From: Streptomyces sp. NBC_01669 | GTDB taxonomy: Bacteria; Actinomycetota; Actinomycetes; Streptomycetales; Streptomycetaceae | Direction: 5' to 3' | DNA: 64,000 bases | Assembly: GCF_026339735.1 (NCBI RefSeq) | Contig: NZ_JAPEQG010000001.1 | Coordinates: forward strand, 4,216,001-4,280,000 | In this document: positions 24,612 to 34,412 of the stretch, in pieces | Numbering within the stretch: position 1 is the stretch's first letter | Layout of the letters: each line of letters begins with the position of its first letter | Made by a program: the position numbers and the translations under genes | The notes under the pieces: generated by a model | Seen by the model: the letters and a program-made list of their open reading frames with translations, nothing else | Databases searched by the model: none | Told to the model about the DNA's origin: nothing

Positions 24612-24724
24612 CCTGCACACCTTCCACGCTCAGTAACCGCAATGCCCACTCAGCGTGTCCAACACGCGGCTAGCCTGGAAAGGGCGCAGAACCAACAACC
24701 GCATGTGTGTCACAGGGAGTTGTC

Positions 24725-25567
24725 ATGCCGGGGCCCAAGAAACTCGACCCGTCCTCCTCTCCGCGCGCCCTCCTCGGCGCCGAACTCCGGCACCGAAGGG
24801 ACAAAGCCGGTCTCTCCCAGGAAGAACTCGGTCTCCCGCTCTTCGTCAGTGGCTCGTTCATCGGCCAACTGGAGTCCGGTACACGCCGGATGCAGGCGGA
24901 CCAGGCCCAGAAGTTCGACGAAATCCTGCACGCGGACGGATTTTTCGTACGGAACTGCGTCGCCCTGAAGAAGTCGAAGTACCCGGATCACTTCGCGGAG
25001 GCGGCGGAGGCAGAAGCCGTCGCGAAGACCATCAAGGAGTACGCATCTCAGCTGATTCCCGGTCTGCTGCAGACGGAGGCATACGCGCGAGCGGTGTTCC
25101 GAGGCGGGCTGCCGACGGCACCGGAGAAGGTGATCGACGACCTGACCACGGTGAGGCTGGACCGGGCACACCTGCTGTCCGATCCAACAACTCCCTTGGT
25201 TTGGGCGGTTCTGGACGAGGCCGTTCTACGTCGGGAGGTCGGCGGACCGGCAGCGATGGCGGAGGCGCTCCACCACATCCTGAAGCTGGCACACGAACGC
25301 CGGATCATCGTGCAGGTGCTGCCGTTCGGCGCAGGCGCGCACATGGCCATGGAAGGTCCGCTCAAGCTGATGTCCTTCGAGGACGCGCCCCCGCTCGCTT
25401 ATCTCCAGGGCCTGGGAACAGGGCAGTTGCAGGATGATCCCGCCACCGTCAGGCACTACGAACTGACCTACGATCTGGTGGTGGCCAGCGCATTGTCACC
25501 GGAAGCGTCCCTGGCCCTGATCGAGTCGGCGGCGGAGGATTACCTTCATGAAGACCAGCAGTTCTGA
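24725..25567 (+). CDS. helix-turn-helix regulator with DUF5753 (WhiJ/Scr1-like)
   Basis: A 280-aa protein. An Xre-type helix-turn-helix (about 17-75, 'RRDKAGLSQEELG', 'SGSFIGQLESGTRRM') is followed by a DUF5753 ligand-like domain (about 95-275; 'LIPGLLQTEAYARAV' is diagnostic). ATG at 24725 follows a GGGAG at 7 bases; a GTG 18 bases earlier is less likely. It overlaps the DUF397 gene by 20 bases. Such pairs are widespread developmental or toxin-antitoxin-like modules in Streptomyces, as in WhiJ and its partners. Confidence 0.9.
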   Translation: MPGPKKLDPSSSPRALLGAELRHRRDKAGLSQEELGLPLFVSGSFIGQLESGTRRMQADQAQKFDEILHADGFFVRNCVALKKSKYPDHFAEAAEAEAVAKTIKEYASQLIPGLLQTEAYARAVFRGGLPTAPEKVIDDLTTVRLDRAHLLSDPTTPLVWAVLDEAVLRREVGGPAAMAEALHHILKLAHERRIIVQVLPFGAGAHMAMEGPLKLMSFEDAPPLAYLQGLGTGQLQDDPATVRHYELTYDLVVASALSPEASLALIESAAEDYLHEDQQF

Positions 25568-25757
25568 CTACGACCTGTCCGCGGCGATCTGGCACAAGTC
25601 CTCGTACAGCGGCGCGAGCGGCGGTGACTGCCTGGAGGTCGCCGACGGCCACCCCGGAGTCGTCCCCGTCCGCGACTCCAAGGTCCCGGACGGCCCGGTG
25701 CTCGTCTTCCGTACGGCGGCGTGGTCGCCCTTCGTCGCGGATCTCAAGCGCATCTGA
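25548..25757 (+). CDS. DUF397 protein, partner of the WhiJ-like regulator
   Basis: A 69-aa protein with the DUF397 pattern 'WHKSSYSGASGGDCLEVAD', then 'VPVRDSKVPDGPVLVF' and a Trp-Phe ending. It starts inside the last codons of the regulator gene. In proposed WhiJ-type systems the DUF397 partner is the effector or toxin held by the helix-turn-helix protein; that role is taken from family knowledge and not shown here. Confidence 0.92.
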   Translation: MKTSSSDYDLSAAIWHKSSYSGASGGDCLEVADGHPGVVPVRDSKVPDGPVLVFRTAAWSPFVADLKRI

Positions 25758-25972
25758 GGCCCGGGGCTCAAGCCCCGTACTCCGAGCGCTCTTTTCAAGG
25801 AAGGGGTGGCGGGCTTCAACCCACCCACCCTCCCCAGCAGGCGAGTTCACTTTTCGTGACCGGCTTGCCACGCAAGGTCGCGACGCTCTAGCGTTCCGAA
25901 TAACGAACGACCCCTGCCGGTGCTGGAACACCGAACAGGGGTCTGACCAACGAGATCGAAGAAGGCGATCCC

Positions 25973-26872
25973 ATGGCTGACAGCCAGTTTAGTGCTGCCC
26001 CGCGCACACCGCACGTACCCCCTCATGTCCCGCACACGCCGTCCCACCCGATGGCCAACCCGGGCTACGGCAAGCGGTCCGCGCCCGGCCAACGCCCTCG
26101 TACCGCACAGGACTTCGCGCACCTGCCGCCGCGTGAGGCCGCCGTCGCCGCCTATGTCGACCGGTTGCCGGACGGGGCCGACATCTCCGTGAAGACGCTG
26201 GCCAAGGTGTTGCCGTACGGGCAGTGCGCACTGCGGACCGCGCTGAACAACCTCCAGCGGGCCGGGCATCTGCGCCGGGGCAGCGAGCACGTCATCGGCT
26301 CGGGCAGCGCACGCTGGGTGACGCGTACGTTCTTCTCCCGCACGTCTCGCGACGACGACTGGTGGGCCGCTTTCACCAGGGGCGACGTACCGCCGGAGCA
26401 GCGGCGGCCGGCCCGCTCCCGGGCCTTCGTCCTGCTGGCCGCACTCGGCCGCACCGCACCCGCGCTGAGCCTGTCATCGACGGACTGCGCAGCGCTGGAG
26501 CCGTACGTCACGGCGTGGTTCGACCGGGGCGCCACCGAAGTACAGCTGCTGCACGCACTGACCGACGGGTTGCCGGTCCCGGTGCATCACGCGGCGGCTC
26601 TGGTCCGCAGTCGCCTGACCATCAAGATGCCACCCGAACGGGTCGCTCCGCCCACCCCATCCGCCGCGCTGCGGGTCCTGGAGTGCGCGAAATGCGGCAC
26701 GCCGGGCCGGGCGGAGACGCTGCCCGGCGGCGAGTGCGGGCCATGCCGGGGTGAGCAGACCTCCGTACCGGCGAGCAGCCGCGGGATCCCGGCCGACGGG
26801 ATCCGCGACCGGATGGCCCAGGTGCGAGCCGCGATGGTCCCCCGCCCCAAGAGGCAGGGCGCAATCACGTGA
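25973..26872 (+). CDS. winged-helix-like DNA-binding protein with a C-terminal zinc ribbon
   Basis: A 299-aa protein. After a His/Pro-rich leader (1-45), residues about 55-110 ('LPPREAAVAAYVDRLPDGAD' to 'ALNNLQRAGHLRRG') look like a winged helix of MarR/replication-initiator kind. The C-terminus has 'CAKCG...CGPC', a four-Cys zinc ribbon. I see this as a putative transcriptional regulator; the exact family is not certain. ATG at 25973 follows GAAGGCGATCCC. The 215-base gap before it holds a short CGTT-N6-AACG inverted repeat near 25891. Confidence 0.65.
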   Translation: MADSQFSAAPRTPHVPPHVPHTPSHPMANPGYGKRSAPGQRPRTAQDFAHLPPREAAVAAYVDRLPDGADISVKTLAKVLPYGQCALRTALNNLQRAGHLRRGSEHVIGSGSARWVTRTFFSRTSRDDDWWAAFTRGDVPPEQRRPARSRAFVLLAALGRTAPALSLSSTDCAALEPYVTAWFDRGATEVQLLHALTDGLPVPVHHAAALVRSRLTIKMPPERVAPPTPSAALRVLECAKCGTPGRAETLPGGECGPCRGEQTSVPASSRGIPADGIRDRMAQVRAAMVPRPKRQGAIT

Positions 26873-26920
26873 CGCTGCGGCCGCGACTCTGTCCGCGCCG
26901 GGCGGCCGTGTCACCGCAGC

Positions 26921-26948
26921 GGGCCCGACACCGCTCGGTGTCGAGCCC
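26921..26948. terminator. bidirectional terminator between convergent genes
   Basis: GGGCCCGACACC (26921-26932) and GGTGTCGAGCCC (26937-26948) pair with one mismatch around a GCTC loop, between the regulator gene and the LAXTG protein gene, which converge here. Confidence 0.75.
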
Positions 26949-27002
26949 GTTGGGTGGCCGGCGCGTGGACCGGGGTGCCCGGTCGGCACCCCGCCTCGCG
27001 CG

Positions 27003-28268
27003 TCAGGCGTGGGAGCCGGCCTTGCGACGGCGTGCGACGAACACCGCGCCAGCGCCGATCGCCAGGGCCGCGCCGCTCGCGAGGGCGAGCTGCGACGTCG
27101 CGGAGGACGAGCCCGTGGAGGCGAGGCTGCCGCTCACGGGACTGGCCGACGCTCCGCTCTGCGGCTTGAGGTCCGAGGTGTTCGGCTCGGTCGTGCTGGG
27201 CTTGGCGTCGTCGACCTTGCCGGGCTTGCTGCCCGCGGCGGCGATCAGGAACTCGTAGCCCTCGAGGTCCGGGCTCCCGCCGCAGGTGCCGTTGTCGTTG
27301 AAGTAGTCACCGGCGACGAAGGTGACGCCGTTGCCCGCGGGGGCCGAGGCGTCGACCGTGAGGCGCATCTTGACGTCGGCGTGGGCGCCTGCCTTCAGCG
27401 GGCTGATGGCGTCCATGTAGTGCTCGTTGTCGACGGTCTTCCACGTCGAGGACGAGGCGGACGACCACTGCAGGTGCACCAGGTCGTCGATGTCCTTGAG
27501 CCCGCTCTTGTCGGTCGCGTGGACGTAGGCGAACGGAAGCACCTCGTCCATCGTCCTGTCGGTGCCGTTGGTCACCCGGAGATTGAAGTTGACCTTCGTG
27601 CCGGCGACGACGGTGGACGGCAGACCCGTGACGACCGTGGTGAGCTTGGCCTCGGGGACGCAGTCCTCGCCACCCTCCTCCTTCGCCTTGGCCAGCGCCT
27701 CGTCGGCGGCGGTCTTGTCAGCGAGCGCCGCCTCGGTGGCCTTCTGCGCCTGGGACAGCTTCCGGGCCGCGGCGACCCGCTCGTCGTCACGCGCGTCCAG
27801 GGCCTCCACGACCTTGGCATCGGCGGCGGCCTTGGCATCGGCGGCGGCTGCGGCGGCGGCCTTCGCTTCGGTGAGCTTGGTCGCGGCGGCGGTCTTCTCC
27901 TCCTCGGTGGCCGTCTCCGGGAGGGCGTCGACCGCGGCCTGGGCGTCGACGACCGCCTGGTCGGCGTCGGTCTTCGCGGTGGCGGCGTCGGCCGCCGCGG
28001 CCTCGGCGGCCTTGGCCGCAACGGCCAGCGGAGAGGTGTCGGACAGGACCGCTTCCAGAGCCGCCTTGGCGGCACTCTCGGCCTCTACGGCGTCGTCGTA
28101 CGCCGCCTGCGCTGCGGCGGCGGCCTTTTCCAACTCCGCGATGGACGGCTTCTCCTGCGTCTGCGCTGTCGGCTTGTCGTCGGCGAACGCGGGGGTGACC
28201 GACAGCAGGAGGGCAGGTGTGGTCACTGCGGCGGCAACAGCTGTGGCAAGAATCCGGCGAATCTTCAC
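27003..28268 (-). CDS. sortase-anchored, Ala-rich coiled-coil cell-wall protein
   Basis: A 421-aa exported protein. A signal peptide ends near residue 32 ('LLLSVTPAFA'), followed by an Ala/Lys/Glu-rich heptad-like helical region (about 45-225). A globular domain (about 230-365) has two cysteines ('EDCVPE', 'NGTCGG'). A Ser/Thr/Pro stalk and a sorting signal 'LASTG' are followed by a hydrophobic helix and 'RRRKAGSHA'. LAxTG is the class E sortase motif of streptomycetes, so it should be anchored to peptidoglycan. GTG at 28268 follows GAAGGG at 6 bases. It could extend the surface domain through the wall; its partner is unknown. Confidence 0.88.
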   Translation of the reverse strand: MKIRRILATAVAAAVTTPALLLSVTPAFADDKPTAQTQEKPSIAELEKAAAAAQAAYDDAVEAESAAKAALEAVLSDTSPLAVAAKAAEAAAADAATAKTDADQAVVDAQAAVDALPETATEEEKTAAATKLTEAKAAAAAAADAKAAADAKVVEALDARDDERVAAARKLSQAQKATEAALADKTAADEALAKAKEEGGEDCVPEAKLTTVVTGLPSTVVAGTKVNFNLRVTNGTDRTMDEVLPFAYVHATDKSGLKDIDDLVHLQWSSASSSTWKTVDNEHYMDAISPLKAGAHADVKMRLTVDASAPAGNGVTFVAGDYFNDNGTCGGSPDLEGYEFLIAAAGSKPGKVDDAKPSTTEPNTSDLKPQSGASASPVSGSLASTGSSSATSQLALASGAALAIGAGAVFVARRRKAGSHA

Positions 28269-28638
28269 AAGAGCCCTTCGGGGTCCGAAAAGAGAAGAAG
28301 GGTCGCAGCGGAATGGGGCACGCGGATGCGACTTGAGGCGATCGTATGACCGGGGCAACGGTCGACCGTCACGAGTTTTTCACCCATTCCGGCCAACACC
28401 ACAGCACCCAGACAGACAGAAAAGACGAAAGGGTGCAGTTGCTTTCACTAGCCGCACTTTCGCTGTGAGGAATGCCACATGACCCGGGAGGCCTCGTTCT
28501 GCGCCTCTCCGGCGCCACCCCACCCGGCAAGCCGCCTGCACCTTCGCGTACGCGGCCCTGCCGCCGCCACAGCGCTCACAACCTGGAAGGCCGGCAGGAG
28601 AGTTGTGGCGTTTCCGTCGAGGAACTCAACAGGGAGGC

Positions 28639-28674
28639 GGGGCGCGTCCCCTCCCACCGTCGGGAACGCGCCCC
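28639..28674 (-). terminator. GC-rich hairpin terminator
   Basis: GGGGCGCGT (28639-28647) and ACGCGCCCC (28666-28674) form perfect 9-bp arms around an 18-base loop, 33 bases downstream of the minus-strand stop at 28707. The 636-base gap from 28269 to 28904 otherwise holds only the groEL terminator and the short frame at 28707-28838. Confidence 0.6.
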
Positions 28675-28706
28675 GACGTCACGGCCGCATGAGACCGGCC
28701 ACCGAA

Positions 28707-28838
28707 TCAGCTGGTGAAGATGCAGTACTTCCAGGCGCCGTGCGTCGTCGGGTGTCCGACGACCGTCCACCTGACGGACCGTCGGCCCACTTCCCTGAGA
28801 GGGTGTTCACGCCGCGGGACCGCACCCGGTCCGGACAC
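28707..28838 (-). CDS. possible 43-aa micro-ORF or gene remnant
   Basis: A short minus-strand frame ends 'VVGHPTTHGAWKYCIFTS', a Trp/Tyr/Cys-rich end that does not look random. It lies between the groEL terminator hairpin and a second hairpin that would suit its own 3' end. The GTG at 28838 lies at the foot of the groEL terminator and has no clear ribosome site; an internal GTG would give 27 residues. It may be the decayed 3' end of a secreted protein gene. Confidence 0.25.
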   Translation of the reverse strand: MSGPGAVPRREHPLREVGRRSVRWTVVGHPTTHGAWKYCIFTS

Positions 28839-28839
28839 G

Positions 28840-28879
28840 ACGTCGGCCCCCGGGACCAGAAGGTCCCGGGGGCCGACGT
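28840..28879 (-). terminator. groEL terminator
   Basis: ACGTCGGCCCCCGGGACC (28840-28857) and GGTCCCGGGGGCCGACGT (28862-28879) are perfect 18-bp arms with a 4-base loop, 26 bases after the groEL stop. It is one of the strongest hairpins in the window. Confidence 0.9.
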
Positions 28880-28904
28880 GTGTGCACTTACCGATCCGTC
28901 AGGA

Positions 28905-30527
<1,623 letters not shown>

Positions 30528-30653
30528 GTGAAGTGGTCCTCCCGGACAGGGGTGGATTTCTCCGGACCGAGTGGCGCCCGCGACGGACGGCCTGCGCGCC
30601 CGGTGGTTCCTTGCCCCACCAAGCCTGCGGGCCTCACCGGCCCGGTCCAAGTT

Positions 30654-30698
30654 CTGTCACTCTCACCTGGAGAGTGCTAACGCCAATGATTAGCACTC
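30654..30698 (-). promoter_or_regulatory. CIRCE (HrcA operator) with an extra third arm
   Basis: On the groEL strand TTAGCACTC-N9-GAGTGACAG (30680 to 30654) matches CIRCE, with the second arm 6 of 9 against GAGTGCTAA. A perfect GAGTGCTAA lies a further 9 bases upstream (30698-30690), so three arms alternate at 18-bp steps. It lies 127 to 171 bases before the groEL start. Confidence 0.85.
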
Positions 30699-30790
30699 GA
30701 CCCCCACGAGTGCAAGCGCCCCGGCGGTTGTGGACAACCCGGGAGCCGGGCGACGGCGCGCGGGGGGCCGGGTGGCGCGACGGGCGGGGG

Positions 30791-30838
30791 CACGCACGAA
30801 GGGCCCGTCCCCCGGTGGGTACGGACCCTTCGTGCGTG
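30791..30838 (-). terminator. cspA terminator
   Basis: CACGCACGAAGGG and CCCTTCGTGCGTG form the base of a long hairpin (30791-30838), 30 bases after the cspA stop; it extends inward through CCGT/ACGG. It separates cspA from the groEL promoter. Confidence 0.85.
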
Positions 30839-30867
30839 AGTGGTGTCGTTGGCCGACCGCGCCGAGC

Positions 30868-31074
30868 TCAGCCGACGGCGAGCTTGACCATGTCCGCCTG
30901 CGGCCCCTTCTGGCCCTGCGAGATTTCGAATTCAACTCGCTGACCCTCTTCGAGGGTGCGGTACCCGTCCATCTGAATCGCGCTGTAGTGGACGAAAACA
31001 TCCGCACCACCGTCGACCGCGATGAAGCCGTACCCCTTCTCCGCGTTGAACCACTTGACGGTGCCCTGAGCCAT
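30868..31074 (-). CDS. cold-shock domain protein
   Basis: A 68-aa single CSD protein. 'GTVKWFNAEKGYGFI' (RNP1) and 'DVFVHYSAIQ' (RNP2) are the nucleic-acid-binding motifs, and the length is the usual CspA size. It should bind single-stranded RNA and DNA as a chaperone. ATG at 31074 is the canonical start; the open frame runs ten residues further without reason. The long untranslated leader upstream could carry regulation, as in other csp genes. Confidence 0.95.
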   Translation of the reverse strand: MAQGTVKWFNAEKGYGFIAVDGGADVFVHYSAIQMDGYRTLEEGQRVEFEISQGQKGPQADMVKLAVG

Positions 31075-31428
31075 GCCTAACTCCCCTATTACTGGCCCTT
31101 GCACAGGACCGCACTTCGCGGACCCGGGTCAGAACTCACCCCCCGACAGGAGAGGGTGCGTGCGCCGGAACGCGTCGACCGCGGCCGAATGTATCTGCCC
31201 AACTGCCCTCTGCAACAGGTCAATCGGACGAGAATTCTGGGCAGCGCCGAACGCCCGAATATGAGGAATTTATGCGATCCCAGGGCAAGTCGGGCCGGAC
31301 AAAGGCCACTTACGGCGCAAGGAGTTGGAACACTTTGGCTGCATCTTGTCGCGGGCGGGCGCATTCTCATATGCGGTCGGCACGGGCAGCGAAGGGGACT
31401 TCCCAACTCTACCGCGCTCAACCATGCA

Positions 31429-31467
31429 GAATTGCCCCCTCCGCTTAGCTCGCAGAGGGGGCAATTC
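31429..31467 (-). terminator. terminator after the thrC-cysO unit
   Basis: GAATTGCCCCCTC (31429-31441) and GAGGGGGCAATTC (31455-31467) are perfect 13-bp arms with a 13-base loop, 41 bases after the cysO stop. The gap 31075-31507 otherwise contains only the upstream region of cspA, in which I see no clear promoter or sRNA. Confidence 0.88.
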
Positions 31468-31507
31468 CGGTAACGCTGCGAAGTCGGCCGCAGGGGCCGA
31501 CTACAGG

Positions 31508-31786
31508 TCAGCAGCCGCCCGCGACCGCCGGGATGATGGAGATGCCCGCACCGTCCGGGGTGGCCGTCTCCAGGCCGCCCTCGAAGCGCACGTCGTCGTC
31601 GTTGACGTACACGTTCACGAAGCGGCGGAGCTTGCCCTGGTCGTCCAGGACACGCGCGGCGATGCCCGGGTGGTTCTGCTCCAGCGACTCGATGACCTGG
31701 GAGAGGGTCGAGCCCTCGGCCGGGACCTCGGCCTGGCCGCCCGTGTAGGTGCGCAGGATGGTGGGGATACGGACCTTGACGCTCAT
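31508..31786 (-). CDS. CysO-like sulfur-carrier protein (MoaD/ThiS fold)
   Basis: A 92-aa ubiquitin-fold protein. 'VRIPTILRTYTGGQAEV' and 'RFVNVYVNDDDVRFEGGL' closely match M. tuberculosis CysO, which carries sulfur as a C-terminal thiocarboxylate for cysteine synthesis by CysM. The end is 'AVAGGC' and not Gly-Gly, so a terminal Cys must be removed before activation. It follows thrC by 33 bases in the same direction and is closed by a strong terminator. MoaD or ThiS roles are less likely on sequence. Confidence 0.88.
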   Translation of the reverse strand: MSVKVRIPTILRTYTGGQAEVPAEGSTLSQVIESLEQNHPGIAARVLDDQGKLRRFVNVYVNDDDVRFEGGLETATPDGAGISIIPAVAGGC

Positions 31787-31819
31787 GTGGGTGCCTTCCT
31801 TACGTCTCGGGTGGTCGGG

Positions 31820-33121
31820 TCAGCCGTTGGCGAGGCCGGCGTCGCGGAACGCGTCCAGGCTGGGCCGGATGGTCGCGGTCGGGCCGGTCGTCGGGGCGAC
31901 CGCGTCCAGAGTCTTCAGACCGTCACCGGTGTTCAGGACGACCGTGGTGAGCGTCGGGTCCAGCAGACCCGCCTCGATCAGCTTCCTCGTCACGCCGACC
32001 GTCACGCCGCCCGCCGTCTCGGCGAAGATGCCCTCGGTGCGGGCCAGCAGCTTGATCGCGTCGACGATCTGTTCGTCGTCGACGTCCTCGACCGCGCCGC
32101 CCGTGCGGCGGGCGATGTCCAGGACGTACGGACCGTCGGCCGGATTGCCGATCGCCAGGGACTTGGCGATCGTGTTCGGCTTCTGCGGGCGCACGACGTC
32201 GTGACCGGCCTTGAAGGCCGTGGAGACCGGGGAGCAGCCCTCGGCCTGGGCGCCGAAGATCTTGTACGGCTTGTCCTCGACGAGACCGAGCTTGATCAGC
32301 TCCTGAAGACCCTTGTCGATCTTCGTGAGCTGCGAGCCGGACGCGATCGGGATGACGAGCTGGTCGGGCAGCTGCCAGCCGAGCTGTTCGCAGATCTCGT
32401 ACGCGAGCGTCTTGGAACCCTCGCCGTAGTACGGGCGCAGGTTGACGTTGACGAAGCCCCAGCCCTCACCGAGCGGGTCGCCGATGAGCTCCGAGCAGAA
32501 GCGGTTGACGTCGTCGTAGTTGCCCTCGATGCCGACCAGCTCACCGCCGTACACCGCGGCCATGACGACCTTGCCCTGCTCCAGGTCGTGCGGGATGAAC
32601 ACGCAGGACCGGAAGCCGGCCCGGGCGGCGGCCGCGCCCACCGCACCGGCGAGGTTGCCGGTGGAGGAGCAGGAGAGGGTGGTGAAACCGAAGGCGCGGG
32701 CGGCCTCGACGGCGATCGCGACGACGCGGTCCTTGAAGGAGTGCGTCGGGTTGCCGGAGTCGTCCTTGACGTACAGACCGCCGGTGACGCCCAGCTCACG
32801 GGCGAGGTTGTCGGCCTTGACCAGCTTGGTGAAGCCGGGGTTGATGTTGGGCTTGTCCGCGACATCGGCGGGGACGGGCAGCAGCGGCGCGTAGCGCCAG
32901 ATGTTGTTCGGTCCGGCCTCGATGCGCTTCTTCAGCTCGTCAGGGGAGCCGCTCGGCAGGTCGTACGCCACTTCGAGCGGCCCGAAACAGGACGCGCAGG
33001 CGAAAAGGGGACCGAGCTCGAAACGCTCTCCGCACTCGCGGCAGGAGAGTGCCGCTGCGGGGCCGAGGTCGACGGCGCCGGTGGAAGAATCGGTGCTTAC
33101 TGCAACAGTCTGCGCAGCCAT
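31820..33121 (-). CDS. thrC: threonine synthase
   Basis: A 433-aa PLP enzyme that converts O-phosphohomoserine to threonine and phosphate. An N-terminal zinc-ribbon-like part (Cys27, Cys30, Cys42, Cys45) precedes the fold-type II domain. The PLP lysine is Lys130 in 'NPTHSFKDR', and 'SCSSTGNLAGAVG' and 'NTGDGLKT' hold the phosphate. ATG at 33121 lies 10 bases after GGAGAAAGG. It is first in a two-gene unit with cysO. The 296-base gap upstream shows no riboswitch that I can recognise. Confidence 0.95.
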   Translation of the reverse strand: MAAQTVAVSTDSSTGAVDLGPAAALSCRECGERFELGPLFACASCFGPLEVAYDLPSGSPDELKKRIEAGPNNIWRYAPLLPVPADVADKPNINPGFTKLVKADNLARELGVTGGLYVKDDSGNPTHSFKDRVVAIAVEAARAFGFTTLSCSSTGNLAGAVGAAAARAGFRSCVFIPHDLEQGKVVMAAVYGGELVGIEGNYDDVNRFCSELIGDPLGEGWGFVNVNLRPYYGEGSKTLAYEICEQLGWQLPDQLVIPIASGSQLTKIDKGLQELIKLGLVEDKPYKIFGAQAEGCSPVSTAFKAGHDVVRPQKPNTIAKSLAIGNPADGPYVLDIARRTGGAVEDVDDEQIVDAIKLLARTEGIFAETAGGVTVGVTRKLIEAGLLDPTLTTVVLNTGDGLKTLDAVAPTTGPTATIRPSLDAFRDAGLANG

Positions 33122-33417
33122 GATGGCGAGGCCCTTTCTCCTCATCTTCCTCGCGGCGCATTTCGCCACGAGACGGAATTGGCACCTTCCCCACCTGACC
33201 TCGCGGTCGGCGGGAGGGTTGCCGGGACTTCAACGGGCCGTTCCCTCAGTCCCTCTGGATGAGCGCTATGACACTGGATCATCGACCCAGGCATTTATTG
33301 GCGGAGGACCCCGACATGCGACGGTCATCCGCGTTGTTCAAGACTGTAACCGAAGCATCGGACGGTTGAGATAGTCGTCCGAACCGCGAGATGGATCACA
33401 TACAGGGAGTATCGACC

Positions 33418-34368
33418 GTGCTGGAAGAGGTCGAACGCTGGCTGGCCAGGCGTTCCTGGTCGGCAGCCGACCGCCCGCTGGACCGGCTCGTCGCCGCCAA
33501 GGGCCGGGACCCGCGGCGCGGGAGCGTGAGCGTGGTGCTGCCCGCCCTGAACGAGGAGGCGACGGTCGGCGCCATCGTCGAGACGATCCGTGTCGAGCTG
33601 ATGGAGAAGGTGCCGCTGGTCGACGAGCTGCTGGTGATCGACTCCGGCTCGACGGACGGCACGGCGGAAGTCGCCCGGAAGGCGGGCGCCCGAGTGGTGC
33701 ACCGCGACGCGATACTCCCGCGCATACCCACGCTCCCCGGCAAGGGCGAGGTCCTGTGGCGCTCGCTCCTGGTCACCAGCGGTGACATCGTCTGCTTCAT
33801 AGACGCCGACCTGAGGGACTTCTCCGCGGACTTCGTCTCCGGCATCGTCGGCCCGCTGCTCACCGACCCCGGGGTGCAGTTCGTCAAGGCGATGTACGAC
33901 CGCCCCCTGGGCGACACCGCGGGTCAGGGCGGCCGCGTCACGGAACTGGTGGCCCGCCCGCTGCTCAATCTGCACTGGCCACAGCTGGCCGGCTTCGTCC
34001 AGCCGCTCGGCGGCGAGTACGCGGTGCGGCGCTCGCTGCTGGAGCGGCTGCCGTTCCCCGTCGGCTACGGAGTGGAACTCGGCCTGCTGGTGGACGCCCT
34101 GCACACCGTCGGGCTGGACGCGCTGGCACAGGTCGACGTGGGGGTGCGCAGACACCGCCACCAGGACGGCCAGGCGCTGGGCCGGATGGCTGCGGCGATC
34201 TATCGCACCGCTCAACTCCGGCTGTCCCGAGGCCACTTGGTACGTCCGGCCCTGACCCAGTTCGAGCGGGGCGAGGACGGCTTCGTACCGCGCACCCATC
34301 CGGTGGACACGGAGGAGCGGCCCCCGATGTGCGAGATCACGGAGTACGTTTCGCGCCGCGCGGCCTGA
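33418..34368 (+). CDS. gpgS: glucosyl-3-phosphoglycerate synthase
   Basis: A 316-aa family GT81 glycosyltransferase joining glucose from a nucleotide sugar to 3-phosphoglycerate. This is the first step to glucosylglycerate and, in some actinobacteria, to methylglucose polysaccharides. 'VVLPALNEEATVG' is the nucleotide site, and 'CFIDADLRDF' has the metal-binding Asp-x-Asp. 'GQGGRVTELVARPLL' is typical of GpgS. GTG at 33418 follows a GGGAG site; an ATG at 33391 is a longer alternative. It is followed by otsA at 44 bases, suggesting a compatible-solute operon. Confidence 0.92.
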   Translation: MLEEVERWLARRSWSAADRPLDRLVAAKGRDPRRGSVSVVLPALNEEATVGAIVETIRVELMEKVPLVDELLVIDSGSTDGTAEVARKAGARVVHRDAILPRIPTLPGKGEVLWRSLLVTSGDIVCFIDADLRDFSADFVSGIVGPLLTDPGVQFVKAMYDRPLGDTAGQGGRVTELVARPLLNLHWPQLAGFVQPLGGEYAVRRSLLERLPFPVGYGVELGLLVDALHTVGLDALAQVDVGVRRHRHQDGQALGRMAAAIYRTAQLRLSRGHLVRPALTQFERGEDGFVPRTHPVDTEERPPMCEITEYVSRRAA

Positions 34369-34412
34369 CTTCGCACGTTTGGGTGGTTCGCGATCGGGCT
34401 AGATTCCGCAAC

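Noticed and set aside
33122..33417. Riboswitch or T-box leader before thrC or gpgS
   Set aside because: No specifier-loop, T-box or anti-terminator pattern could be recognised in the 296 bases.
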